Assembly: GCA_026645775.1 (NCBI GenBank) | Contig: JAPKMS010000035.1 | Coordinates: forward strand, 1-40,338 | Origin: Anaerolineae bacterium | GTDB lineage: Bacteria > Chloroflexota > Anaerolineae > CG2-30-64-16 | DNA: 40,338 nt | Reading direction: 5' to 3' | Part shown: positions 18,995 through 27,726 of the stretch, in pieces | Numbering within the stretch: the first letter of the stretch is position 1 | Layout of the letters: every line of letters begins with the position of its first letter | Program-made: the position numbers and the translations under genes | The notes under the pieces: generated by a model | The model's database searches: none | The model's input: the letters and a program-made list of their open reading frames with translations, nothing else | What the model was told of the DNA's origin: nothing

Positions 18995-20068
18995 ATGGGT
19001 ACGTTGATCACGACGGTATTGGGTGCATTGGGCCTGGGCGCGTTGGTTACGTTCTTGCTCGTGGTTGCGGTGAGCCGGCGGGGCAAATCGAGTTTCCGCC
19101 TGGCCGCGCTTGCCGGGCTGGCCGTCGCGCTGTTCGTCTTGGCCGGCGCGGCCGTGATGGACTCCTTCACCCAGGTCGAAGCGGGTTCGGTGGCCGTGGT
19201 GAAGCAGTTTGGCCGCGCAGTCGGTGTGTTTAACCCCGGCTTGAACTGGAAAGTGCCTTTTATTCAGCAAACTGTCCTTTACCGCACGCAGGAGATCCTG
19301 TACGAGACCAGCGAGGATCCGTCGACCAGCCAGGCCGACTACCGTGATATCGAAGTGGACACTGCGACGGCCGACGGCCAACAGATTCGCGCACGGTTCA
19401 CCGTCCGGTTTCGCATCGATGCCAACAAGGTGACAGACATCGTCAACAACTTGGGCACGGAAGCCGAGGTGGTCGAGAAGGTTGTGAAGGCCAACAGCCG
19501 CGTGCACGTGCGCAACATCCTGAAGCAGCACATTGCCTCGGACCTCTACTCGGGCAACGTCGAGAAGGCGCAGCAAGACATTTCAGCTCGGCTCGAAACT
19601 GAGTTTGCCAAAGAAGGCATCCAACTGGTCTTCTTCGGCTTGCGGTCGATCCACTTCGAAGAAGATTACCGTAAGGCGGTCGAGCAGAAGCAGATCGAGA
19701 AGGAAAACATCGCGACCAAGGAGAACCTGGCGAAGCAGGCTGAATTCGAGAAGCAGCGCACCATCACCCAGGCGCAAGCTGAGGCTGAGCGCCAGAAACT
19801 CGAGCGCATCGGCGTCGCCGAGGGTGAGGCGGAATCCATCCGCGTGAAGGCCATCGCGGATGCCGAGGCCATCCGCATCAAGGCGCAGGCCCAGGCCGAG
19901 GCCAACAAACTTATCTCGCAGAGCCTGGACCAGAATGTGATCAGTTGGCAGGCCATCCAGAGCTGGAGCGGCAACTATCCGACGGTGATGGGCAGCAGCA
20001 GCTACATCCTCCCGGGGGATCTGTTCACCCCCACGCAACCCGCCCCAGCGCTTACGCCGGCCCCGTAA
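18995..20068 (+). CDS. SPFH/prohibitin-family membrane protein
   Basis: N-terminal TM segments, then SVAVVKQFGRAVGVFNPGLNWKVPFIQQTVLYRTQEI; coiled-coil rich in E/K/Q/A; ATG at 18995 after GGGAGG. Confidence 0.9.
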   Translation: MGTLITTVLGALGLGALVTFLLVVAVSRRGKSSFRLAALAGLAVALFVLAGAAVMDSFTQVEAGSVAVVKQFGRAVGVFNPGLNWKVPFIQQTVLYRTQEILYETSEDPSTSQADYRDIEVDTATADGQQIRARFTVRFRIDANKVTDIVNNLGTEAEVVEKVVKANSRVHVRNILKQHIASDLYSGNVEKAQQDISARLETEFAKEGIQLVFFGLRSIHFEEDYRKAVEQKQIEKENIATKENLAKQAEFEKQRTITQAQAEAERQKLERIGVAEGEAESIRVKAIADAEAIRIKAQAQAEANKLISQSLDQNVISWQAIQSWSGNYPTVMGSSSYILPGDLFTPTQPAPALTPAP

Positions 20069-20088
20069 GCGGACCCTTCCCGTGCAAA

Positions 20089-20118
20089 AGTCCCTTGACA
20101 GTGCTCTGTCAAGGGACT
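20089..20118. promoter_or_regulatory. Perfect 30-bp palindrome (candidate operator) inside the J-protein promoter
   Basis: AGTCCCTTGACAG (20089-20101) TGCT CTGTCAAGGGACT (20106-20118). Confidence 0.8.
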
Positions 20119-20123
20119 ATACT
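20095..20123 (+). promoter_or_regulatory. Consensus sigma70 promoter of the J-protein/eRF1-like transcription unit
   Basis: TTGACA (20095-20100)-N17-TATACT (20118-20123). Confidence 0.82.
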
Positions 20124-20172
20124 GGTTAACAAAAGGCCTCCTCTAGTGGGTTGCCCCACGCAGGAGATGGGT

Positions 20173-21114
20173 ATGGAATACAAGGACTACTACAAGACTC
20201 TGGGTGTTGATAAGGGCGCGGACGAAAAAGAAATCAAGAAAGCCTATCGGCGGCTGGCGCGTCAGTTTCATCCCGATATGAATCCTGGCGACAAGGCCGC
20301 CGAAGCGCGTTTTAAGGAGATCAACGAGGCCAACGAGGTATTGAGCGACGCTGAAAAGCGCCGCAAGTACGATGAGCTGGGCCAGAACTATCAGCGCTGG
20401 CAGCAGACTGGCGGCCAGTCCGGCGGATTTGACTGGAACCAGTGGACGGGCGGGCGGCCCGGCGGCACGCGGGTCGACTATGGCGACATTAACGACCTGT
20501 TCGGTGGCTCCGGTTTTTCGGATTTCTTTGAAGCGATCTTTGGTAGTATGGCCGCCGGCGCAGCCGGCCGGGAGCGTGCCGGCGGGATGGGCGCGGCGGG
20601 ACGCGATCTCGAACAGGAGGTCGAGATTACCCTGGAAGAAGCTTTCAGCGGCACGCAGCGCCTGATGGAAGTCGATGGCCGCCGGCTTGAAGTGAAGATT
20701 CCAGCCGGGGTGAAGACCGGATCCAAGGTGCGCATGGCTGGCGAGGGATTGCCGGGCGGGCGTAATGCCGGCCGCGGTGATATTTACCTGTTGATCAAGG
20801 TGCTCCCCCATGCCACTTTCGAGCGTCGTGGCGATGACCTGCATTGCGAAGTCCCCGTGGATCTATTCGCCGCATTATTGGGCGGTGAGGTGCGGGTGCC
20901 AACCCTGGCAGGTCCGATGGCTTTGCGCATCCCGGCTGCGACCCAGTCGGGACGCGTTTTTCGGCTCAGCGGGCAGGGCATGCCCAAGCTGCGTTCGGAA
21001 GCACGCGGGGATTTGTATGCCAAAGTGCGGGTCATGCTGCCGGATAAACTCACCGAGCGCGAACAACAACTTGTCCGTGACTGGGCCAAGCTGCGGGACG
21101 CGGTTCCTGGATGA
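20173..21114 (+). CDS. CbpA-type J-domain co-chaperone (DnaJ without zinc finger)
   Basis: EYKDYYKTLGVDKGADEKEIKKAYRRLARQFHPDMNPGD (HPD), G-rich linker, DnaJ C-terminal domains (GRDLEQEVEITLEEAFSGTQR, GRGDIYLLIKVLPHATFERRGDDLHCEVPVDL); no CXXCXGXG motifs. Confidence 0.93.
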   Translation: MEYKDYYKTLGVDKGADEKEIKKAYRRLARQFHPDMNPGDKAAEARFKEINEANEVLSDAEKRRKYDELGQNYQRWQQTGGQSGGFDWNQWTGGRPGGTRVDYGDINDLFGGSGFSDFFEAIFGSMAAGAAGRERAGGMGAAGRDLEQEVEITLEEAFSGTQRLMEVDGRRLEVKIPAGVKTGSKVRMAGEGLPGGRNAGRGDIYLLIKVLPHATFERRGDDLHCEVPVDLFAALLGGEVRVPTLAGPMALRIPAATQSGRVFRLSGQGMPKLRSEARGDLYAKVRVMLPDKLTEREQQLVRDWAKLRDAVPG

Positions 21115-21162
21115 CCCCAGCGGGCCCAATCTTTCAGATTTGCAGAGATAGGAGCTTCAACG

Positions 21163-22254
21163 ATGATGCAAGAACAAGATCTGCATGAATTGGCCGAGTT
21201 TGTCAGCGAGGATGCTCCGGTCCTGAGCCTGTACCTCAACATCGACCGGCACAATCGGTCGACCGAGGAGCATAAGGCAGTGTTACGTAAGCTGCTCGCG
21301 CAGGCGACTGAGCAGGGGGCAGCACCGGCGGACGCGGAGCGCATCGAGCGTTTCTTTGAGCACGAGTACGATCGCCAGGGCCGTGCAGTGGCCTGTTTTG
21401 CCTGTGGTGCGCGCAAATTCTGGCGCGGTTACACCCTGCCGGTGCCAGTGCGCAACACGGTTTTTGTCGGCCGCCGGCCCTATGTCAAACCCTTGAGCGA
21501 TATCTGGGATAATTACGAACGGTTCGGCGTCCTGATGGTCGATCGTGAGGGTGCGCGGGTGCTGGTTTACCATCTCGGCGCGCTGGAAGAGGCTGGCGGA
21601 ACTTTAGGCACTGAGGTGCGACGACACAAGCAAGGCGGCTGGGCAGCCCAAAAGCTGCAGCGTTACGAGGACCAAGAGGCCAAGCATAACCTGAAAGAAG
21701 CGGCCGAGTGGGCGGCGGACTACCTGGCGCAGCGCAAGGTGACGCGCGTCGTGCTTTCGGGCACCGATGGGAACCTGGCCGAGTTCCGAGATCTATTGCC
21801 GGGTTCGTTGGCGGCGAAGGTGGTGGGCCAAACCACCTTGGATTTGAGCGCCGCATCGGTGGATGCGTGGGAGCAGGCCTTCAAGGTGGCTCAAGAGGCG
21901 CAACAGCAGGCAGAGGTCGCGCTCCTCGAAGAGGTCATCACGTCATCCCGCAAGGGCGGGACAGCGGTGACCGGACTGAGCGACACACTGGCCGCGATGC
22001 ACCAGGGCCGGGTGCATCAGTTGTTGGTGGATCCTGATCTGCACATGCCGGGCCGCCAGTGTGCGGGCTGCGGCGCGGTGGCCATTGAAGCGCTGGCCGC
22101 GTGCCCCTATTGCGGCGGCGCGCTGGTCGCCTCGGCCGATGTGGTCAACCTGTTGGTGCATCGGGCCATCGATACTGGGCTGAAGGTGTCGGCGTTGGAC
22201 CACAACCCGCGTTTAATTGAGGTGGGCGGCATTGCCGCGGTGTTGCGTTACTAA
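21163..22254 (+). CDS. Bacterial eRF1-like (Vms1/baeRF-type) putative peptidyl-tRNA hydrolase with C-terminal zinc ribbon
   Basis: PVLSLYLNIDRHNRSTEEHK start; VLMVDREGARVLVYHLG; HKQGGWAAQKLQRYEDQEAKHNLKEAAE loop; VVLSGTDGNLAEFRDLLP; CAGC-x11-CPYC zinc ribbon. Confidence 0.72.
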   Translation: MMQEQDLHELAEFVSEDAPVLSLYLNIDRHNRSTEEHKAVLRKLLAQATEQGAAPADAERIERFFEHEYDRQGRAVACFACGARKFWRGYTLPVPVRNTVFVGRRPYVKPLSDIWDNYERFGVLMVDREGARVLVYHLGALEEAGGTLGTEVRRHKQGGWAAQKLQRYEDQEAKHNLKEAAEWAADYLAQRKVTRVVLSGTDGNLAEFRDLLPGSLAAKVVGQTTLDLSAASVDAWEQAFKVAQEAQQQAEVALLEEVITSSRKGGTAVTGLSDTLAAMHQGRVHQLLVDPDLHMPGRQCAGCGAVAIEALAACPYCGGALVASADVVNLLVHRAIDTGLKVSALDHNPRLIEVGGIAAVLRY

Positions 22255-22263
22255 CCATTTGAA

Positions 22264-22310
22264 CGGCCCGGCGCCTCGGCCGGGGCGCCGGGCCGTGTTT
22301 GCGTTTTGTT
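22264..22310 (+). terminator. Rho-independent terminator
   Basis: CGGCCCGGCGCC (22264-22275) TCGGCCGG GGCGCCGGGCCG (22284-22295), perfect 12-bp stem, then TGTTTGCGTTTTGTT. Confidence 0.85.
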
Positions 22311-22409
22311 AGAGTTCAGCCTATCGGAAGCCCTCATACGTGGGCGCTAACACTTGCGTGCTAAAAAGAGTGGGCCAGAGCAGGTAAATTAAGGCAAAGA
22401 GGATCTTGA

Positions 22410-24968
22410 ATGATGCGATTTGATCGTTTCACCGAGCGCGCGCAAGATGCAGCGATGCGGGCTTACGAAATCATGCAGCGACACAGCCACAGCCAGGTGG
22501 ATGTCGAGCATTTGTTCCTGGCGCTGTTAGAGCAGCCCAAAGGGTTGATTCCCGATCTGCTGGAAAAGCTGGGCGCCCCAGCGCCGATCATCAAGGAGCG
22601 CCTGGAGGACAATCTCCAGAAGACCCCGCGCACCTCCGGCCCGGCCATGTTCCAGCAAGCGGTGGCGCAGGTCTTCATCACCCCCCGCCTCAAACGCGTG
22701 ATCGATCAGGCCACCGAAGAAGCCAAAGTCTTGCAGGATGAGTATGTTTCCACCGAGCATCTGCTGCTGGGCATCCTGGGCGAGCGGGGTGGCTTCTCAG
22801 CCGGATTGCTGCGCGAGGCGCGCGTGACCCGGGAAATGGTGCTGAGTGCAATCGAACAAGGGCGCGGCGGCCAGAAGGCCAGCACCCCCCAAGCCGAGAG
22901 CCGCTACCGCACCCTGGAGAAATACGCCCGTGACTTGACCGCGCTGGCCCGCGAGGGCAAGCTGGACCCCGTCATCGGTCGCGACGCCGAGGTCTTGCGC
23001 GTGATCCAGGTGTTGAGCCGGCGCACCAAGAACAACCCGGTGCTCATCGGTGAGGCCGGCGTGGGCAAGACCGCGATCGTCGAAGGGCTGGCGCAGAAGA
23101 TCGTCCAGGAGGATGTGCCGGAGAGCCTGATCGGCAAACGGCTGATGAGCCTGGACCTGGGCGCCATGATTGCCGGCACCCGGTTCCGCGGTGAGTTCGA
23201 AGAGCGCTTGAAGACCACCATCGAAGAGGTGCAGCGGGCCGAGGGCGAGGTCATCCTGTTCATCGACGAGCTGCACACAGTGGTGGGCGCGGGCGCGGCC
23301 CAGGGCGCAGTGGACGCCAGCAACATGCTGAAACCCGCGCTGGCGCGCGGCGAACTGCGCTGCGTCGGCGCGACCACGCTGGATGAATACCGGCAGCACA
23401 TCGAGAAGGACAGTGCGCTGGAGCGCCGTTTCGCGCCGATCTATGTGGATGAGCCCACCGTGGATGACACCATCGGGATCCTCTTGGGTGTGCGTGACCG
23501 CTACGAGAAGCACCACCAGATCGCGTTCACCGACGAGGCGCTGGTGGCTGCGGCGCGGCTCTCGCACCGCTACGTCACAGACCGGCGCCTGCCCGATAAG
23601 GCGATTGACCTGATGGACGAGGCCGGTGCGGGCCTCCGCGTGGCGCTCTTCACCATGCCCGAGCCCTTGAAGGCGGCAAAGAAACGGCTGGCTGAGCTGA
23701 AAGTAACGGAAGACAAGGCGTATGCGGACAACGATTTCGCCCGCGCTGCCGAAGTCAAGAGCGACCGCCTGAAGCTCGCCAGCCAGTACGAAGTGGATCA
23801 CACTGCATGGCGGAAATCCACCGGGCTGGATGAGGTGGTAGAGGCCTCGGACATCGCATCCGTGGTGGCGCGTTGGACCGGCATCCCGGTGAACACCATG
23901 CTGGAAGGCGAAGCCGCCAAGCTGTTGCGCATGGAAGAAGAGCTGCACCGCCGGATCGTCGGCCAGGATCAGGCCATCGCGGCCATCGCCGACGCGTTGC
24001 GCCGCGCGCGCAGCGGCCTGAAGAACCCCAAGCGCCCCATCGGCAGCTTCATCTTCCTGGGCTCCAGCGGTGTGGGTAAGACCGAGCTGGCGAAGGCGCT
24101 CGCCGAGTTCCTGTTCGACGATGAGGATGCGCTGCTGCGGATCGACATGAGCGAATACCAGGAGCGGCACACCGTCAGCCGGATGTTCGGCGCCCCGCCC
24201 GGCTACGTGGGGTACGAGGAGGGCGGGCAGCTCACCGAGGCGGTGCGGCGCCGGCCCTACCGGGTGATCCTCTTTGATGAGATCGAGAAGGCGCATCCTG
24301 AGGTATGGAACGCCCTGTTGCAGATCCTGGAGGACGGCCGGCTGACCGACGGCCAGGGCCGCGTGGTGGACTTCCGCAACACCGTGCTGATCATGACCTC
24401 CAACATCGGCACGTCCTTCCTGAAAAAGGGTGGGAAGATGGGTTTCCAGATTGCCGGGGGGTTGAGTGACCAGGACAAGCCGCTCCAGGAAGGCATTGAA
24501 ACCGGACTGAAAGAGACGTTCCGGCCGGAGTTTCTTAACCGGATCGACGACGTGATCATCTTCGAGAGCCTCACGCCTGAGCACATGCACCGGATCGTCG
24601 GCCTGCAGATGAGGGAGGTCGCGGAGCGGTTGGCTGAGCATGGCCTGAAGATCGAGCTCACCGCAGCCGCCCAGGCCTGGCTTGCCGAGAAGGGCTATGA
24701 TCCCCAGTACGGCGCGCGCCCGGTGCGGCGCACCCTGGAACGCTACGTGGAGAACCCGCTGGCCAAGCGGCTGTTGGCCGGTGGATTCAACGAAGGCGAC
24801 ACTGTGGTTGTGGATGTCCCCCGGGATGCAGACGGCAACCCCAGCCCGGTGAAGGACGCCGGCGACAGCGCACCGTTGACCTTCACCGCCTGCCCGCCGG
24901 AGCCGATTGCGGTGGAGCTGCCGATGGAGCGAGTCAAGGAATCAGCGAACGAGCGAATCAGCGAATAA
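22410..24968 (+). CDS. clpC: ATP-dependent Clp unfoldase subunit, ClpC type
   Basis: Clp-N repeats; [18 protein letters not shown] and [19 protein letters not shown] Walker A; short UVR-like middle segment ([28 protein letters not shown]); KMGF loop resembling a ClpP-binding (L/I/V)GF loop. Confidence 0.9.
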   Translation: MMRFDRFTERAQDAAMRAYEIMQRHSHSQVDVEHLFLALLEQPKGLIPDLLEKLGAPAPIIKERLEDNLQKTPRTSGPAMFQQAVAQVFITPRLKRVIDQATEEAKVLQDEYVSTEHLLLGILGERGGFSAGLLREARVTREMVLSAIEQGRGGQKASTPQAESRYRTLEKYARDLTALAREGKLDPVIGRDAEVLRVIQVLSRRTKNNPVLIGEAGVGKTAIVEGLAQKIVQEDVPESLIGKRLMSLDLGAMIAGTRFRGEFEERLKTTIEEVQRAEGEVILFIDELHTVVGAGAAQGAVDASNMLKPALARGELRCVGATTLDEYRQHIEKDSALERRFAPIYVDEPTVDDTIGILLGVRDRYEKHHQIAFTDEALVAAARLSHRYVTDRRLPDKAIDLMDEAGAGLRVALFTMPEPLKAAKKRLAELKVTEDKAYADNDFARAAEVKSDRLKLASQYEVDHTAWRKSTGLDEVVEASDIASVVARWTGIPVNTMLEGEAAKLLRMEEELHRRIVGQDQAIAAIADALRRARSGLKNPKRPIGSFIFLGSSGVGKTELAKALAEFLFDDEDALLRIDMSEYQERHTVSRMFGAPPGYVGYEEGGQLTEAVRRRPYRVILFDEIEKAHPEVWNALLQILEDGRLTDGQGRVVDFRNTVLIMTSNIGTSFLKKGGKMGFQIAGGLSDQDKPLQEGIETGLKETFRPEFLNRIDDVIIFESLTPEHMHRIVGLQMREVAERLAEHGLKIELTAAAQAWLAEKGYDPQYGARPVRRTLERYVENPLAKRLLAGGFNEGDTVVVDVPRDADGNPSPVKDAGDSAPLTFTACPPEPIAVELPMERVKESANERISE

Positions 24969-24986
24969 CAAGTGCTTCAATAAGGA

Positions 24987-25028
24987 GGCGTCGGCGCTTG
25001 TAGAAACAAGTGCCGACGCCTTGCCTTG
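24987..25028 (+). terminator. Rho-independent terminator after clpC
   Basis: GGCGTCGGCGCTTGT (24987-25001) AGAA ACAAGTGCCGACGCC (25006-25020), 15-bp stem with one G:T. Confidence 0.82.
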
Positions 25029-25201
25029 TCTCCGGGTTTCTCTTCCTCTTTTTCCATTCATAGTTGAACGCCAAACCCTGCGCCCAGGCGCGGTACGCGT
25101 TGGTGTTGCTGGTCGTGGCGTTCTAGTGGTGGGCGCCGCCGGCACAGACGCCCGGTCCGAAAATCACCGATTGATATGGGGTGCATTTCCGGGTCAACGG
25201 T

Positions 25202-25230
25202 TTGCGACGCACCTGCCATGATGCTATAAT
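25202..25230 (+). promoter_or_regulatory. Promoter of the glycan cluster
   Basis: TTGCGA-N17-TATAAT, about 30 nt before the first ATG. Confidence 0.65.
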
Positions 25231-25260
25231 CCAGCTTGTGAGGGAGAGCACCACACGCGC

Positions 25261-27726
25261 ATGAAGCCCACCGAAGGCGGACACCGGCTCCTGGACCGGG
25301 TGTGCTTGACGTTGACACACCGTCGCAGGGCGGTGGCCGCCGTTTTGCTGGCGTTACACCTGGCGTTGGGCGCGCTGTACGGCATCGCTGTGCCGCCGTG
25401 GGAGGCGCACGACGAGTGGGCGCACTATAAGTTTGTGGAGTACGTGGCGCGCCACCGGGCGCTCCCGCCGCCGGGCGAGCGGTTGACAAACGAATATGAG
25501 TTCGATGAGGCCAGCCAGCCGCCACTCTACTACATCCTCGCCGCGCTGCCGGTGATGCTGGTGGACACTGCCGACGGTCTGACGCCGCAGGTGAACCCCT
25601 ACTTCAACGCCGACACCGGCGTGGGGGGGATCAACGCGGCGATCCACCACCCCGACCAGGAGCGGTTCCCACCGCGGGGCACCCTGCTGGGACTGTACCT
25701 GGCCCGCGGGATGTCGCTCCTGATCAGCCTGCTCGGATTGTTGGCAACCTACAAGCTGGGCCGGCTGTTGGCGCCGGGGCGCCCCCTGGTCGCGCTGATC
25801 GCGTTAGCCATCGCTGCGTTGTCGCCGCAGTATCTCTTCATCAGCGCGGTTGTCACCAATGACGTGTTGATCGCAGCGCTGGGGTGCGCGGTGACCTGGC
25901 TCAGTGTGAAGACCGCTCTGGAAGGGGTGCAGACGTGGCCCGCGCTGGCGCTGTCGGCCGCGACGGGCCTGGCGCTGGTGACCAAGCTGTCGGCGCTGGC
26001 GCTGCTGCCCCTCGTGGCCCTGGCCTTCTTCATCGGGACGATCCGCGCCCTGCGCCGCGGCGCGAGCCGGCGCGCTACCTGGGCCACTATCGGGATTGCG
26101 GCGGCAGGTGGGGCGACGCTGGCGGGGTTGTGGGTGTGGCGCAATCTCCGGCTGACCGGCGTGGTGCTGCCCCGCGATCCGTGGGTGTTGCTGCGGCTTT
26201 CACAGCGCTGGATCGAGCGCAGCGATGTGGCCGCGGAGATCCGGTGGGCGACGGTGCCTGGCGCGTTGAGCTACGCCTTTCGCACGTTCTGGGCCTCGTT
26301 CGGCTGGGGCAACCTGGATGCTTATCCGTGGGTCTATTGGCTGTTTGCCGGCCTGTGCCTGATCGGGCTGCTGGGGTTGATCGCGTGGTGGATCGGCCGG
26401 GGTGCTCGGCGGGAGCACAAGCAGCTCGCCGGGCTGTTGGCCTTGTTGATCGGCTCCGTGGTCTTCATGGCCGCGTACCGCGATTTCGACTACGGCAGCA
26501 CGCTGATCCGGGGCCGCTATCTGCTGCCGGCATTAGGGGCGGTCGCAGTGTTGGTCGCCACGGGGTGGGATGCGCTCCTGAGCCGGCTGGCGCGGTGGGG
26601 CGACAGCGCAGCGGCCGTATTTTTGACCGTGCTGGGCCTGGTGTTGGTGCTCCTCAACGTGCTGCTGCCCTGGCGGGTGATCGCCCCCGCGTACGCGCCG
26701 CCGCTGAGGGTTGCGACCGGGACCCAGCTCGGCCAGGCGGTCGAGCTGCTGCCGGGCGAGCAGCCGCTCAATGCCCGCTTCCTGGCCGCGTCCGGCGATC
26801 CCGCGGCTGAGCTGATCGCCTACGAGCTGTGGCCCGAGGTGGTGCGGCCGGGTGAGGCGTTGGGCGTTACGCTGGTGTGGCGGGTTTTGCGACCGCTGGA
26901 GCACAACTACACGCTTGCCGTGCATCTGCTGGATGCCGGGCTCGCCAAAGTCGGCGAGGTGAACGTCTACCCCGGCCGCGGCAATTACGCCACCACGCTC
27001 TGGCGGCCCGGCGACGTGTACCGCGAGATCTATTGGGTGCCAGTGCAGCGCCAGCTTCAGCAACCGGCGTTGGGCCGGGTCAAGGTGGCGCTGTTTGTGG
27101 ACGGCACGGCGCAGGCCGATCCGGGGATGGTGGGCGTCCATTTGCCGGTGACCAACGCGCAGGGTCAACCGTTGGGGGATGCGATCCTCTTCGGCCGGTT
27201 CAAGCTGGCCACGACCAAACCGCCGGCCGAACCGGGGCCGGGGCCGGGCCTGGCGACCCTGGGCGACAGCATCCGGCTATCAGGCGCGGTGGTGCAGACC
27301 GGGCCGGCGCCATTGGTGGCCGGTGAGGCTTTCACCGTGACGCTGACATGGGACGCGTTGGGCCAACCCGCGGCCGATTACCAGGCGTTCGTGCATCTGG
27401 AGGGCGCTGGGGGCGCGGTCGCGTACGGCGATGGCCCGCCGGCCGGCGGGCGCTATCCCACCGATCTGTGGGCGCGCGGCGAGCGCGTGGAAGATGTGCA
27501 CGGGGTGCGCGTCCCGGCGGAGACACCAGCGGGGGCATACCGGCTGCTGGCGGGTTTGTATGATGCCGCGGGAAACCGGGTCGCCGCGAGCGGCCCGTCG
27601 GGAGCTCGATTGGCCGCGGATGCGATCCCGCTGGGTGAAGTCACCGTCCTGCGGCGGGATCGCCGCAATTTTGTGCCGTGGGTGATCGCATCGGCCGCGC
27701 CGGAATCAGAGGACAAGGAGCCGTGA
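25261..27726 (+). CDS. DUF2142/GT-C-like multi-pass membrane glycosyltransferase with C-terminal beta-sandwich-like repeats
   Basis: AVPPWEAHDEWAHYKFVEYVA first-loop DE motif, QPPLYYILAALPV, about 10 TM segments, then two repeats (VRPGEALGVTLVWRVL..YTLAVHLLD; LVAGEAFTVTLTWDAL..YQAFVHLEG). Confidence 0.82.
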   Translation: MKPTEGGHRLLDRVCLTLTHRRRAVAAVLLALHLALGALYGIAVPPWEAHDEWAHYKFVEYVARHRALPPPGERLTNEYEFDEASQPPLYYILAALPVMLVDTADGLTPQVNPYFNADTGVGGINAAIHHPDQERFPPRGTLLGLYLARGMSLLISLLGLLATYKLGRLLAPGRPLVALIALAIAALSPQYLFISAVVTNDVLIAALGCAVTWLSVKTALEGVQTWPALALSAATGLALVTKLSALALLPLVALAFFIGTIRALRRGASRRATWATIGIAAAGGATLAGLWVWRNLRLTGVVLPRDPWVLLRLSQRWIERSDVAAEIRWATVPGALSYAFRTFWASFGWGNLDAYPWVYWLFAGLCLIGLLGLIAWWIGRGARREHKQLAGLLALLIGSVVFMAAYRDFDYGSTLIRGRYLLPALGAVAVLVATGWDALLSRLARWGDSAAAVFLTVLGLVLVLLNVLLPWRVIAPAYAPPLRVATGTQLGQAVELLPGEQPLNARFLAASGDPAAELIAYELWPEVVRPGEALGVTLVWRVLRPLEHNYTLAVHLLDAGLAKVGEVNVYPGRGNYATTLWRPGDVYREIYWVPVQRQLQQPALGRVKVALFVDGTAQADPGMVGVHLPVTNAQGQPLGDAILFGRFKLATTKPPAEPGPGPGLATLGDSIRLSGAVVQTGPAPLVAGEAFTVTLTWDALGQPAADYQAFVHLEGAGGAVAYGDGPPAGGRYPTDLWARGERVEDVHGVRVPAETPAGAYRLLAGLYDAAGNRVAASGPSGARLAADAIPLGEVTVLRRDRRNFVPWVIASAAPESEDKEP

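Noticed and set aside
22340-22375. CIRCE/HrcA operator upstream of clpC
   Set aside because: Only a GTGCTAA half-site is present; no TTAGCACTC arm at 9-nt spacing
22797-24641. 614-aa minus-strand ORF antisense to clpC
   Set aside because: Shadow ORF of a strongly coding GC-rich gene; low-complexity His/Arg/Gln/Leu-rich translation, no motifs or promoter
25058-25525. 155-aa minus-strand ORF spanning the glycan-cluster promoter
   Set aside because: Pro/Arg-rich, overlaps the promoter and start of a clear + strand gene; no recognisable family
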